A DNA stretch of 64,000 nucleotides from Rhizobium redzepovicii (GCF_019793435.1 NZ_JAILYH010000009.1:124001-188000); one strand, 5' to 3'. Counted from the first letter of the stretch, positions 24,391 through 33,072 are shown. Made by a program: numbers and translations. The notes: generated by a model not told the origin, from the sequence alone.

Positions 24391-25445
24391 TGCCGTCATT
24401 GCGTGCCCATGTCTTTCGCGTGCCAGCCGACGGCCCCGATGACGTTGCCGGCGTCGAGGCGCTCTTTGCCAGCGGCCTTCAGGCGAACAACGTCGTCGCC
24501 GTTCTCGGCAAGACGGAAGGCAACGGCTGCGTCAATGATTTTACCCGCGGTTATGCCACCCGCAGCTTCGAGACATTGTTCAGTAGATATGGCGTCGACG
24601 GCGTCTCGATCATCATGTCCGGCGGCACCGAGGGTGCCCTCTCGCCGCATTGGACGGTTTTTGCGCGTGAAACCGTAGAAACCCCGGGCGAACGGGCGCT
24701 GGCCATTGGTGTGTCGCGTACCCCCGCGCTGCCCCCCGAACATCTTGGGCGCCGGGAACAGATCCTGCTCGTTGCCGAAGGCGTGAAGTCCGCGATGAGG
24801 GATGCCGGCATCGATGATCCCGCCGATGTCCATTTCGTGCAGATCAAGTGTCCGCTGCTCACCTCGCGCCGGATTGCCGAGGCCGAGGCAGCAGGCAGGA
24901 CGGTCGCAACCCACGACACGCTGAAATCCATGGGCCTCTCGCGCGGCGCTTCGGCTCTCGGCGTCGCCGTGGCACTCGGCGAGATAGATGCGACGTCGAT
25001 CGGCGATGCCGACATCTGCACACGTTTCGATCTCTTTTCCCGCTGCGCCTCAAGCTCGTCCGGGGTCGAACTCACCGATCACGAAATCATCGTCCTCGGC
25101 ATGAGCGCAAAATGGTCCGGTCCGCTGTCGATCGACCACGCGGTCATGCGGGATGCGATCGACGCGCATTCCGTCAGGAAAGCCCGCGAACGCCTGCCGG
25201 AAAACAGCCGGCTGGCGGCGGTTCTCGCCAAGGCCGAGCCGGACCCGTCCGGCAGGATTGGCGGCAGGCGCCACACGATGCTCGATGACTCGGATATTGC
25301 AGGCACCCGCCATGCCCGTGCCTTCGTCGGCGGCGTTCTCGCCAGCATCTTCGGCATTACCGATCTCTATGTGTCCGGCGGCGCCGAACACCAGGGTCCG
25401 CCCGGCGGCGGTCCCGTCGCCATCATCGTCGAAAAGGAGCAATGA
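24390..25445 (+). CDS. atzD: Cyanuric acid amidohydrolase (AtzD/TrzD family)
   Basis: 351 residues of the ring-opening amidohydrolase family (cyanuric acid hydrolase/barbiturase). The protein is built from three similar domains, each giving a Ser to the threefold active site: IIMSGGTEGALSPH in the first, SRGASALGVAVALGE in the second, YVSGGAEHQGPPGGG in the third. It opens cyanurate to carboxybiuret, which loses CO2 to give biuret for BiuH. The ATG overlaps the biuH stop (TGATG). Barbiturase is the alternative within the family, but pairing with biuH supports cyanurate. Confidence 0.93.
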   Translation: MPSLRAHVFRVPADGPDDVAGVEALFASGLQANNVVAVLGKTEGNGCVNDFTRGYATRSFETLFSRYGVDGVSIIMSGGTEGALSPHWTVFARETVETPGERALAIGVSRTPALPPEHLGRREQILLVAEGVKSAMRDAGIDDPADVHFVQIKCPLLTSRRIAEAEAAGRTVATHDTLKSMGLSRGASALGVAVALGEIDATSIGDADICTRFDLFSRCASSSSGVELTDHEIIVLGMSAKWSGPLSIDHAVMRDAIDAHSVRKARERLPENSRLAAVLAKAEPDPSGRIGGRRHTMLDDSDIAGTRHARAFVGGVLASIFGITDLYVSGGAEHQGPPGGGPVAIIVEKEQ

Positions 25446-25446
25446 A

Positions 25447-26997
25447 GTGAGCACAGTCCGCGACACGCCCCTTCCGCAAGCCGGCAAGGCCGTCGGCATC
25501 GAGACGCTCGATATGACCATGCGTTTCGGCAGCTTCACTGCGCTCGACAACGTCTCGATCGCCGTTCCGGCCGGCTCTTTTCACGCGCTTCTCGGCGAAA
25601 ACGGCGCCGGCAAGTCGACACTCGTCAAATGCATCATGGGCTTCTATCACGCAACCTCAGGCTCGCTGTCGGTCGACGGTCGCGAGGTGGCGGTTGCCTC
25701 ACCCAAGGATGCAGCGGCCTATGGGCTCGGCATGGTCTACCAGCATTTCACACTGGTTCCCTCTCTGACCGGCGCGGAAAACCTTGTCATCAGCCGCACC
25801 GAAGTGCCCGCGGTGATCAACTGGGCCAGGGAACGCAAGGATCTGGCGGATTTCATGGAGCGCATGCCGTTCAAGATCCCGCTCGACAGGCCGGTGAGCG
25901 AGCTTGCCGCCGGCGAAAAGCAGAAGCTCGAAATCGTCAAGCAGCTCTATCTCGGCCGCTCCTTCCTCGTCCTCGACGAGCCGACTTCGGTGCTGACGCC
26001 CGCCGAAGCCGACGAGATGCTTGGCATCGTGCGCGGGATGACCGAGCGCGGCGAGCTCACCGTGCTGATGATTTCCCACAAGTTCCACGAGGTGACGAAG
26101 TTCGCTGATGCCGTTTCGATCCTGCGGCGCGGCAAGCTGGTCGGCACCGGTAAGGTCGGCGAGCTCTCCACCGCCGAGATGGCGGCGATGATGATCGGCG
26201 ACGTCAAGCTCGCCGAGCTCGACAGCCGTCTGCCGGTGGCGGAAGCGGCCAAATCCGTGCTCACTGTAAGCCAGGTGAAAGCTCCGGATCGCTCCGGCCT
26301 GAAGACGATCGAGATCGACGCCCTTACGGTCCGCTCCGGCGAGATCGTCGGCATTGCCGGCATATCGGGCAACGGCCAGAAGGAGCTGACGGAAATTCTG
26401 GCCGGCCAGCGCCCGACCGATAGCGGCCAGGTCATGGTCAATGGCGAGGCTTACGGCGCCACCCGCGACGAGACCCGCAAGAACAGGGTGCGTTTCATCC
26501 CCGAAGAGCCGTTGCAGAATGCCTGTGCGCCGAAGATGACCGTGAGCGAGAACCTTGCGTTTCGCACCTTCGACTTGAAATCGGACGGCAAGGACGCGAT
26601 CTGGCTGAACAAGGGCAGCATGAAGAAGCGTGCCTCGGCGCTGATCTCCGACTTCAAGGTCAAGACGGCCTCTTCCGCCTCGCCGATCGCAGCGCTTTCG
26701 GGCGGCAACGTGCAGCGTGCCGTGCTCGCCCGCGAATTGACCGGCGATGTCGATCTGTTGATCGTCTCGAACCCCTGTTTCGGTCTCGATTTCTCGGCCG
26801 TCGCCGAAATCCGCGCCCGCATCATGAAGGCACGCAATTTGGGCGCTGCCGTGCTGCTGCTTTCCGAGGACCTCGACGAACTGCTCGAGATGTCCGACCG
26901 CATCATGGTCATTTCGGAAGGCAAGCTGGTCTACGAGACACCGGCGCGCTCGGCCGATATTGGCGTGATCGGCGCCCACATGGCGGGGCATCATTGA
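25447..26997 (+). CDS. ABC importer ATP-binding protein of the second BMP system
   Basis: 516 residues with two ABC domains. The first has Walker A GENGAGKST and Walker B VLDEPTSVLTP. The second is degenerate (GISGNGQKEL; LSGGNVQRAVLARE; VSNPCFGLDF), so only one ATP site is likely to be fully active. The start is GTG at 25447 with AAGGAGC upstream. It serves the permeases at 20595-22648. Its stop overlaps the following hydrolase start. Confidence 0.9.
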   Translation: MSTVRDTPLPQAGKAVGIETLDMTMRFGSFTALDNVSIAVPAGSFHALLGENGAGKSTLVKCIMGFYHATSGSLSVDGREVAVASPKDAAAYGLGMVYQHFTLVPSLTGAENLVISRTEVPAVINWARERKDLADFMERMPFKIPLDRPVSELAAGEKQKLEIVKQLYLGRSFLVLDEPTSVLTPAEADEMLGIVRGMTERGELTVLMISHKFHEVTKFADAVSILRRGKLVGTGKVGELSTAEMAAMMIGDVKLAELDSRLPVAEAAKSVLTVSQVKAPDRSGLKTIEIDALTVRSGEIVGIAGISGNGQKELTEILAGQRPTDSGQVMVNGEAYGATRDETRKNRVRFIPEEPLQNACAPKMTVSENLAFRTFDLKSDGKDAIWLNKGSMKKRASALISDFKVKTASSASPIAALSGGNVQRAVLARELTGDVDLLIVSNPCFGLDFSAVAEIRARIMKARNLGAAVLLLSEDLDELLEMSDRIMVISEGKLVYETPARSADIGVIGAHMAGHH

Positions 26998-27665
26998 TGG
27001 CGAAGATCAAAGCTGAACCTTTCGCCTTTCCGGTGAAGCACGATGAGCTCGCCCTCATCGTCATTGACATGCAGCGTGATTTCGCCGAACCCGGCGGCTT
27101 CGGCGCAAGCCTCGGCAATGATGTCAGCCGTATCACCAGGATCGTGCCTGATGTCAAACGCCTCATCCTGGGCTTCCGCAATGCCGGCCTGCCTGTGATC
27201 CATACGATGGAGTGCCACCGGCCGGACCTTTCTGACCTGCCGCCGGCCAAACGCGACCGTGGCAATCCGTCGCTCAAGATCGGCGACGAAGGTCCGATGG
27301 GCCGCATCCTGATCTCAGGCGAACCCGGCACGGCAATCCTGCCGGAACTCGCTCCTGTGAAGGGTGAAGTCGTCATCGAAAAACCCGGCAAGGGCGCCTT
27401 CTACGCCACCGAACTTGGCACCGTGTTGCAAGAGAAGGGCATTCGTCAGCTGGTCTTTGCTGGTGTCACCACCGAAGTCTGCGTGCAGACGACGATGCGC
27501 GAAGCAAACGACCGCGGCTATGAATGCCTTCTCGCCGAGGAGGCGACGGAGAGCTACTTCCCCGAATTCAAAGCCGCAGCTATCGCCATGATCCGCGCCC
27601 AAGGCGCGATCGTCGGCTGGACCGCGCATGTCGACGACATTCTGGAAAGTATCGCCCATGCCTGA
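26997..27665 (+). CDS. Isochorismatase-family cysteine hydrolase, paralogue of BiuH
   Basis: 222 residues. It clearly shares ancestry with the BiuH encoded 2.6 kb upstream: HRPDLSDLPPAKR, EKPGKGAFYATEL and the block around [14 protein letters not shown] are common to both. The triad Asp24, Lys129, Cys162 is intact. The substrate loops differ, so it probably acts on another ureide or amide, such as triuret, ureidoacrylate or N-carbamoyl compounds. A triuret hydrolase (TrtA) of this family feeds the biuret pathway in other bacteria and is an attractive candidate. It overlaps the ATPase gene before it and the cupin gene after it. Confidence 0.88.
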   Translation: MAKIKAEPFAFPVKHDELALIVIDMQRDFAEPGGFGASLGNDVSRITRIVPDVKRLILGFRNAGLPVIHTMECHRPDLSDLPPAKRDRGNPSLKIGDEGPMGRILISGEPGTAILPELAPVKGEVVIEKPGKGAFYATELGTVLQEKGIRQLVFAGVTTEVCVQTTMREANDRGYECLLAEEATESYFPEFKAAAIAMIRAQGAIVGWTAHVDDILESIAHA

Positions 27666-28011
27666 AACGACCCGCGAACGCCTGACGTCAGGCGGCTGGA
27701 AGGAGCTGGAATTCGGCCCCTTCCGCGATGCCGTCACCATTCACTGGATCCGCCCCTTCGAGGGTGATCAGCCGGGCGTGGCGCTGCTGAAATATGAGCC
27801 CGGCGCCTCCGTTCCCCGCCATCGCCACGAAGGGCTCGAGACCATCCTGGTGCTCGACGGCGTTCAATCCGACGAGACGGGCGATTACATCAGCGGCAGT
27901 TATATCGTCAATGCGCCGGGCAGCGAACACTCGGTATGGAGCGATACCGGCTGTGTCGTCCTCATCCAGTGGGACCGGCCGGTGAAGATATTCGAAGAGG
28001 AATTCGCATGA
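27658..28011 (+). CDS. Small cupin-domain protein
   Basis: 117 residues forming a single cupin barrel. Metal ligands are visible in PRHRHEGLETILVLDG (His, His, Glu) and a later His in GSEHSVW, the layout of ChrR-type cupins. The ATG at 27658 overlaps the end of the hydrolase gene, so it belongs to the operon. It may be an enzyme on a ureide/acid intermediate or a small-molecule sensor; nothing decides between these. Confidence 0.82.
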   Translation: MPETTRERLTSGGWKELEFGPFRDAVTIHWIRPFEGDQPGVALLKYEPGASVPRHRHEGLETILVLDGVQSDETGDYISGSYIVNAPGSEHSVWSDTGCVVLIQWDRPVKIFEEEFA

Positions 28012-28113
28012 TGCCGTTCCTCACTTTCGAGAGTGCCTCGCGGTTTTAACTCGGCGCTGTCGCGACTTGCTCTGCAGACGGGCTGGCGATCAGCATGACG
28101 ATCTTCAATCCGA

Positions 28114-30150
28114 CTATGCCGCACGAATCTTCGCCGTTGCGCCGTTTCGCGTGTCCTCTACGGCTCCGATCGCCATTCCGGCGCGCCGTCCCTCATAGAA
28201 GGCATAGGGAGCCTGCCTTGGTGCCACACCATCGCCGATCTCGACGAAGGGGATAGCGAGTTCGGCCAGCTCCAAGGCGAGCCAGTTCGCGGCAACATTG
28301 GTTGTGGAGAAGACGAGGCTGTCGGCTCCGATCGTCTCTCGTTTTCCGGTCAGGTGGGAGACGAGGATTGCGGCATTGCCTTGCCAGCTCTCTATGCTGG
28401 TCTCCGATCGGAATTGAACGCCGAGCATGCTGAGCGTCCGGCGCAGGGGAACGTCGGCGGAGGTGCGCTGCAGTTCCTTTCCGATGAGTGCGTCGGGTGT
28501 GACGAGCACGACCTCGTGCCCCTGCTCGGCAAGCTTCCAGGCCGTGCCGCAGCCCTTCCAGCCGCCGGTTTCGTCCACCACGACAACACGTTTGCCGAGC
28601 CGTGCCTGGCGGGCCATGACGCTTTCGGCGGAGAAGACGTTTCCTCGTTCAATGCCGGCGAGCGACGGGTGGTTGGGCATAGCCTTCTGAAAGCCTGTCT
28701 CCTGCGGCAGCGATCCGGTCGCTAAGATCACCACGTCGGCGCCGATCTCGGCGACGTCGCTTCCCTCGATATAGCTGTTGAAGCGAACCTCGACGCCGAG
28801 TTTTTCGAAGCAGGTTTCGTACCAGCGGATGAGGTCGAGGATCTGCGCCCGCCGGGGTTGCTCGCCGGCAAGGCGGAAAGCGCCGCCCAGCCGGTCCGAG
28901 GCTTCCGCAAGAATAACCCGATGGCCTCGTTCGGCGGCCACGCGCGCCGCTTCCAATCCGGCTGGCCCTCCCCCGACGACCAGCACGAACTGGGGATTGT
29001 CGACAGGTTCGAACCGGTCACCGCCCCATTCGGCCTCGCGCCCGACGGAAGGGTTGATCAGACAGCTGATCCAATAGTCGCGCGAGCGGCGGCCCCAGCA
29101 CATCTGGTTGCAGGACAGACAGCCGCGAATATCTTCAGGCGTGCCCTGGCGCGCCTTGTTGGCAAGATGCGGGTCGGCGATCTGGCCGCGGACGATCGAA
29201 ACCAGATCCGCGGCCCCCTCCCCGAGCGTGATTTCCGCATTTTCGGGCGTTCGAATATGGCTTTCCGCCGTCACCAGCGCATGGTTCACGACCTGCTTGA
29301 GGCGGGCCGACAGCTCGACACCCAGTCGCTCGGGATAGAGAAAGGTCGGCATCAGGCTGCCATAGTCGAAATATCCGCCCGAGCCGCAGGTCACGTAATC
29401 GATCAGCCTCTTTTCATCGAGGCCGGCAACGATCTCGGTCAACTGATCACGATTGAGAGCCGTGGGACAGCCCGGCTCGTCGCTGACGGTCAGCCCGATG
29501 ATGAAACCCGGGCCGCAGGCCTGCCGGATGCGGCTGAGAATTTCCCTGGAGAATCTCGTTCTATTTTCGAGGCTCCCGCCCCAGCGATCCTCGCGGCGGT
29601 TATAGAAGGGTGTCCAGAACTGATCGAGAAGCCCGCCATAGGCGGCCCAGACCTCGACGCCGTCAAAACCTGCCGCCCGACAGCGCAGCGCCGCCTTGAC
29701 GAAGGCCTCGATGGTCTCCTCGATCTCGTCCTCCGTCATCGCATGCGAGCCGTCGCTGTCGTGATAGCTCGGTCCTCCCGAAGGCGACCAATGCGGATGA
29801 AAGGAAAGATCGGAGTCTCCGTGGCTTCCGACATGATAGAGCTGCTGGACGATGACGGCCCCATGCTGCTTGACGCTGTCGGTCAGCCTCTTGAACGCCG
29901 GGATGACGGAATCGTCCGATGTGCGGAAATTGCCGCGCGTCAGCACGGTCGCCGGATGGACCGGCATCGGCTCGACGACGATCATCGCTGCCCCGCCGAT
30001 CGCCCGTTCGACATAATAGGCGGTGGTCTGATCGCCCGGCAGTCCATTCACCGACATATTTGCCGTATGGGCGCCGAACACGATCCTGTTGCGCAGCCTA
30101 TGGCCTGCAAGCGTGATGTCCGAGAAGGTCTTCGGAAAGGAACTCGTCAT
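28114..30150 (-). CDS. Old Yellow Enzyme-type FMN/FAD/[4Fe-4S] dehydrogenase (dimethylglycine or N-methylproline demethylase)
   Basis: 678 residues. An N-terminal OYE TIM barrel of about 370 residues (FMN) is followed by a [4Fe-4S] motif CLSCNQMCW plus Cys, and a C-terminal FAD/NAD domain starting VLVVGGGPAGLEAA. This is the build of 2,4-dienoyl-CoA reductase and trimethylamine dehydrogenase. Length and context match DgcA (dimethylglycine catabolism) and StcD (N-methylproline demethylase), which remove an N-methyl group as formaldehyde. Its neighbours are a betaine-type binding protein on the same strand, a GbdR-like regulator and, 6 kb away, formaldehyde dehydrogenase. The exact methylamine is undecided. 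Confidence 0.85.
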   Translation of the reverse strand: MTSSFPKTFSDITLAGHRLRNRIVFGAHTANMSVNGLPGDQTTAYYVERAIGGAAMIVVEPMPVHPATVLTRGNFRTSDDSVIPAFKRLTDSVKQHGAVIVQQLYHVGSHGDSDLSFHPHWSPSGGPSYHDSDGSHAMTEDEIEETIEAFVKAALRCRAAGFDGVEVWAAYGGLLDQFWTPFYNRREDRWGGSLENRTRFSREILSRIRQACGPGFIIGLTVSDEPGCPTALNRDQLTEIVAGLDEKRLIDYVTCGSGGYFDYGSLMPTFLYPERLGVELSARLKQVVNHALVTAESHIRTPENAEITLGEGAADLVSIVRGQIADPHLANKARQGTPEDIRGCLSCNQMCWGRRSRDYWISCLINPSVGREAEWGGDRFEPVDNPQFVLVVGGGPAGLEAARVAAERGHRVILAEASDRLGGAFRLAGEQPRRAQILDLIRWYETCFEKLGVEVRFNSYIEGSDVAEIGADVVILATGSLPQETGFQKAMPNHPSLAGIERGNVFSAESVMARQARLGKRVVVVDETGGWKGCGTAWKLAEQGHEVVLVTPDALIGKELQRTSADVPLRRTLSMLGVQFRSETSIESWQGNAAILVSHLTGKRETIGADSLVFSTTNVAANWLALELAELAIPFVEIGDGVAPRQAPYAFYEGRRAGMAIGAVEDTRNGATAKIRAA

Positions 30151-30188
30151 GTTGAATCCTAGCGGGTTTCACGGTTTGCCGTGCGGAC

Positions 30189-30211
30189 GCGCGGGCCCCG
30201 GCGGCCCGCGC
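30189..30211 (-). terminator. Intercistronic GC hairpin after the betaine-type binding protein gene
   Basis: GCGCGGGCC (30189-30197) pairs perfectly with GGCCCGCGC (30203-30211) around a five-base loop. It lies between the stop of the binding protein gene (30221) and the OYE-type gene on the minus strand. With no T-run on either strand it is more likely an mRNA-stabilising or attenuating hairpin. Confidence 0.6.
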
Positions 30212-30220
30212 GCTTATCGT

Positions 30221-31216
30221 TCAGAAAGCGGCGGTGATTTTCGCCGCCACATCGGCGCTCAGCCACGACTTCCAGACCTCCGGATGCTCCTTGAAAAAGT
30301 GCACCGCGCCGTCGTCACCGCCGGCCTGGGTATCGGTCATCCACGACATGACCGAACTGACGGTCTGATTGTCCCATGAGCGCTTGCGCAGATAGTCTAT
30401 CACGCCGGCATTTCCGCTTTCCGCCAGTTTCTGCGACACCAGCGTCACCACATGGTCCTTCGGCCACTCGTTCTTTTTCGGATCGGGACAATCGGCAACG
30501 GTGTTGCAGCGCTTCCACTCCGCCGCATCGTTGGTGACGCCGGCTTCGAGACGCACCATGGAATATTTCCCAAGAAGGGCGGTCGGCGACCAGTAATAGC
30601 CCATCCATCCCTCTTTGTGCTCATAGGCCCGCGCCATGGCGCCGTCGAGGCCGGCCTGGGTTCCGGGGTCGACGAGGTCGAAGCCCTTGGCCTCGCCGCC
30701 ATACGCCTTGAAAAGCTGGGCAGTGACGACCGAGCCGCCCGATCCGGTCGGACCGTTGAAGACCGCTCCTTTCGCGGTATTCTCGGGCGCGGGGAAAAGC
30801 TCCGGATGCGCGAAGGCATCATCGACGGTCTTGATCTCGGGATGAGCGTCGACGATGAATTTCGGTATATACCAACCCTGAATGCCGCCATCGGTCAAGG
30901 CTGGTCCGATATTTACAATTCTGTGCTCGTCGACGCCGCGTCTGACGATTTCCGGAACGAGATCGACCCAGGCCTCGCCGGCAATGTCGGGCTGCCCTTT
31001 TTCCACCATCGAGGTGATCGTCGGCACGGTGTCGCCGGGCACGAACTCCACCTGACAGCCGAAACCGTGCTCGAGGATGAATTTGTCGACATGGGCGAGA
31101 AGTTCGCCGCTTTGCCAGTTCATGTTGGCGACGGTGACGGTACCGCAAGCGGCGCTGGCGTTGGATGCGATGCCGGCGATCAAAGCGACCGTCGAAATTG
31201 CGAGAAGATTCTTCAT
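30221..31216 (-). CDS. Glycine/proline betaine-type ABC substrate-binding protein (ProX/OpuAC family)
   Basis: 331 residues with a Sec signal peptide (MKNLLAISTVALIAGIASNASA) and an OpuAC-type mature domain rich in the Trp/Tyr residues that cage quaternary ammonium groups (NMNWQSGE, GEAWVD, GYYWSPTALLG). It should bind a betaine, choline or related methylated amine in the periplasm. No permease or ATPase gene adjoins it, so it must use a transporter encoded elsewhere or act as a feeder. The ATG at 31216 has GGGGAA upstream. It is co-directional with the OYE demethylase and divergent from the GbdR-like regulator. Confidence 0.88.
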   Translation of the reverse strand: MKNLLAISTVALIAGIASNASAACGTVTVANMNWQSGELLAHVDKFILEHGFGCQVEFVPGDTVPTITSMVEKGQPDIAGEAWVDLVPEIVRRGVDEHRIVNIGPALTDGGIQGWYIPKFIVDAHPEIKTVDDAFAHPELFPAPENTAKGAVFNGPTGSGGSVVTAQLFKAYGGEAKGFDLVDPGTQAGLDGAMARAYEHKEGWMGYYWSPTALLGKYSMVRLEAGVTNDAAEWKRCNTVADCPDPKKNEWPKDHVVTLVSQKLAESGNAGVIDYLRKRSWDNQTVSSVMSWMTDTQAGGDDGAVHFFKEHPEVWKSWLSADVAAKITAAF

Positions 31217-31308
31217 TATGTTCCCCTTTTGCGCTTTGGCATGTCTGCTTGGCGGGAGGGAATGCCGGTTTTCCGAGCCTCGGACCGCGCCTCCCAACGC
31301 AAATCGAT

Positions 31309-31340
31309 GGTATTTGTCTTGGTTGCCGCGGTATTGTACG
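31309..31340. promoter_or_regulatory. Direct repeats 21 bases apart in the divergent betaine promoter region
   Basis: GGTATTTGTC at 31309-31318 and GGTATTGTAC at 31330-31339 repeat in the same direction with a 21-base period, about two helical turns. This is the usual geometry of an AraC-family binding site. They lie between the binding-protein gene (minus) and the GATase1-AraC regulator gene (plus), just upstream of the latter. Confidence 0.4.
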
Positions 31341-31375
31341 TTTAGGACAATTTCCATGGCCCGGAGGACCATCGT

Positions 31376-32401
31376 TTGCAGCGCGACTACTCCCAGCTGG
31401 GGCCGAGCAAGCCGCCACCCGAGATCACCTCTCCGCTCAGGGTGGGGATCGTCGCGACACCGAACTTCACGCTGATGCCGCTTGCCTGCTTCACGGATTT
31501 TCTCCGGCTTGCAGGCGACGAAGGTGATTTCAGCCGGCGCATCTATTGTGACTGGGATCTGCTGTCGCACAGTCTCGATCCGATACGGTCGAGCTGCGGC
31601 CTGGAATTGACACCCGGCAGGACATACGGAAATCCCAGTGATTACGACTTCATCGTCGTGCATGGAGGCATACTCCATGCCGACCACAGGATCCCGCCGG
31701 AACTCTATGACTTCGTTACTGCCGCCGTTTGCAACGGCGTGCCGGTGGCCGGCAATTGTTCAGGAAGTTTCGTGCTGGCCGAGGCGGGCGTGCTTGCCGG
31801 AAAGAAATGCGCCGTCCATTTCACGCTGGCGGGGCTGCTGCGCCAGACTTTTCCGGATATCACTCCGATCACCGACCGGCCGGTCGTGGTCGACGGAGAC
31901 GTCATAACCTGTCCCGGCGGGTTGGCGTCGATAAAGCTTGCAATGTATCTGGTCTCGAATGCCTGCGGGGAATCCCGTGCGCACAAGGCGTTTCACTACC
32001 TTCTCGGCGATCACGGTTTCGACAGGCAAGGCGCGATCGAAGAGCCCGATCTCGGCATGAAGTGCGGGGATCGCCGCGTCGTGAATGCGATCGGGCTGAT
32101 GCGGCAGAAGATGTACGAGCTCTGTTCGCTCGCCGACATCGCGGCGAGCGTCGGTACATCGGAACGGGAGCTTTCCCGGCTTTTCCAAAAACATCTGCAG
32201 GTCGCTCCCGGCGAATATTGGCGCCAGATGCGCCTGAAAGCCGCGAAGTGGATGGTACTTAACAGCGATCGGTCTATCGCCCAGATCGCCTATGAATGCG
32301 GCTTTACCGATTGCGCCCATCTGGTGAACTGGTTCAGGCGCACCTATCACGTCACGCCCGCAAAACTCCGACGGTCGCATCGCGAACTGGGCGTGCGCTG
32401 A
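31376..32401 (+). CDS. GATase1-like AraC-family activator (GbdR-like)
   Basis: 341 residues. An N-terminal DJ-1/PfpI-like glutaminase fold contains the conserved Cys in VAGNCSGSFVLAEAG. It is followed by an AraC-type double helix-turn-helix (SLADIAASVGTSERELSRLFQKH; AQIAYECGFTDCAHLVNWFRR). This is the architecture of GbdR, which activates betaine and dimethylglycine catabolism, and of CdhR and ArgR. The divergent betaine-type binding protein and OYE demethylase are probable targets. The start is TTG at 31376 with GGAGG eight bases before it; no in-frame ATG competes. Confidence 0.88.
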   Translation: MQRDYSQLGPSKPPPEITSPLRVGIVATPNFTLMPLACFTDFLRLAGDEGDFSRRIYCDWDLLSHSLDPIRSSCGLELTPGRTYGNPSDYDFIVVHGGILHADHRIPPELYDFVTAAVCNGVPVAGNCSGSFVLAEAGVLAGKKCAVHFTLAGLLRQTFPDITPITDRPVVVDGDVITCPGGLASIKLAMYLVSNACGESRAHKAFHYLLGDHGFDRQGAIEEPDLGMKCGDRRVVNAIGLMRQKMYELCSLADIAASVGTSERELSRLFQKHLQVAPGEYWRQMRLKAAKWMVLNSDRSIAQIAYECGFTDCAHLVNWFRRTYHVTPAKLRRSHRELGVR

Positions 32402-32412
32402 CGGGAACTGCT

Positions 32413-32997
32413 TCAGCCAACGCCTCGCAAAAATTCCTCGGTCTCCATCAGTTCGAGCTGCACGGAAAAGCGGTCGTGCAGGAGTTCCAGCGAGGCGTCG
32501 TGCGTATCGTCGGCGCCGCTGCAGACGGCGTCTTTCAGCACGATCACCCGATAGCCGAAATCGATGGCGCCGAGTGTTGTGGCAAGCACGCAGACATCGG
32601 TTTCACCGCCTGTTATCACAAGCGTATCGACCCGTTCCGACTGAAGGATCGGATGGAGGCGGCCGTCGATCCAGGGGGAATAGGTGCGTTTGTCGAAGTG
32701 CCTTGCCGGCGGAACCAGTGATGTCAGCGATGAGGCCAAATCGACGAGGTCGCGCGGAAGATGCTCGCCGGTCATCATCCACCATTTCCGGTAATAATCC
32801 CGCCATTTCCCCGGCATCTCGTCGGCATGATCGGGTGGCAGGAAGCGGGTAAAGATCGTTCGGGACGGGTGCCGCCCAGCGAGTTCCTCGATCTGCGGCG
32901 AGACCCGCGCCATCCAGGGAACATGCCAAGGCGTGTCTTCGGCAAACATCCGCTGCATGTCGACGCAAAGGTGCCGCCACTCGCCTATCTCGCCCAT
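32413..32997 (-). CDS. Isochorismatase-family cysteine hydrolase, third in the window
   Basis: 194 residues with an Asp in HLCVDMQRMF, a Lys in FDKRTYSPW and the nucleophile Cys in GGETDVCVLATTLGA. It is clearly more distant from BiuH than the copy at 26997: it lacks the [11 protein letters not shown] block and is rich in Trp near residues 60-70 (YYRKWWMMTGEHL). The reaction is unknown; nicotinamidase-, ureidoacrylate- or biuret-like hydrolysis are all possible. It is convergent with the GbdR-like gene (11 bases between stops). Confidence 0.85.
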   Translation of the reverse strand: MGEIGEWRHLCVDMQRMFAEDTPWHVPWMARVSPQIEELAGRHPSRTIFTRFLPPDHADEMPGKWRDYYRKWWMMTGEHLPRDLVDLASSLTSLVPPARHFDKRTYSPWIDGRLHPILQSERVDTLVITGGETDVCVLATTLGAIDFGYRVIVLKDAVCSGADDTHDASLELLHDRFSVQLELMETEEFLRGVG

Positions 32998-33072
32998 CCC
33001 ATCCTCCGTTCTCCGGGCGTCAACCGCCGCCCGCGGCGAAAGTTCCCGTGACCTGTGGAAGATCGGAAGCCT

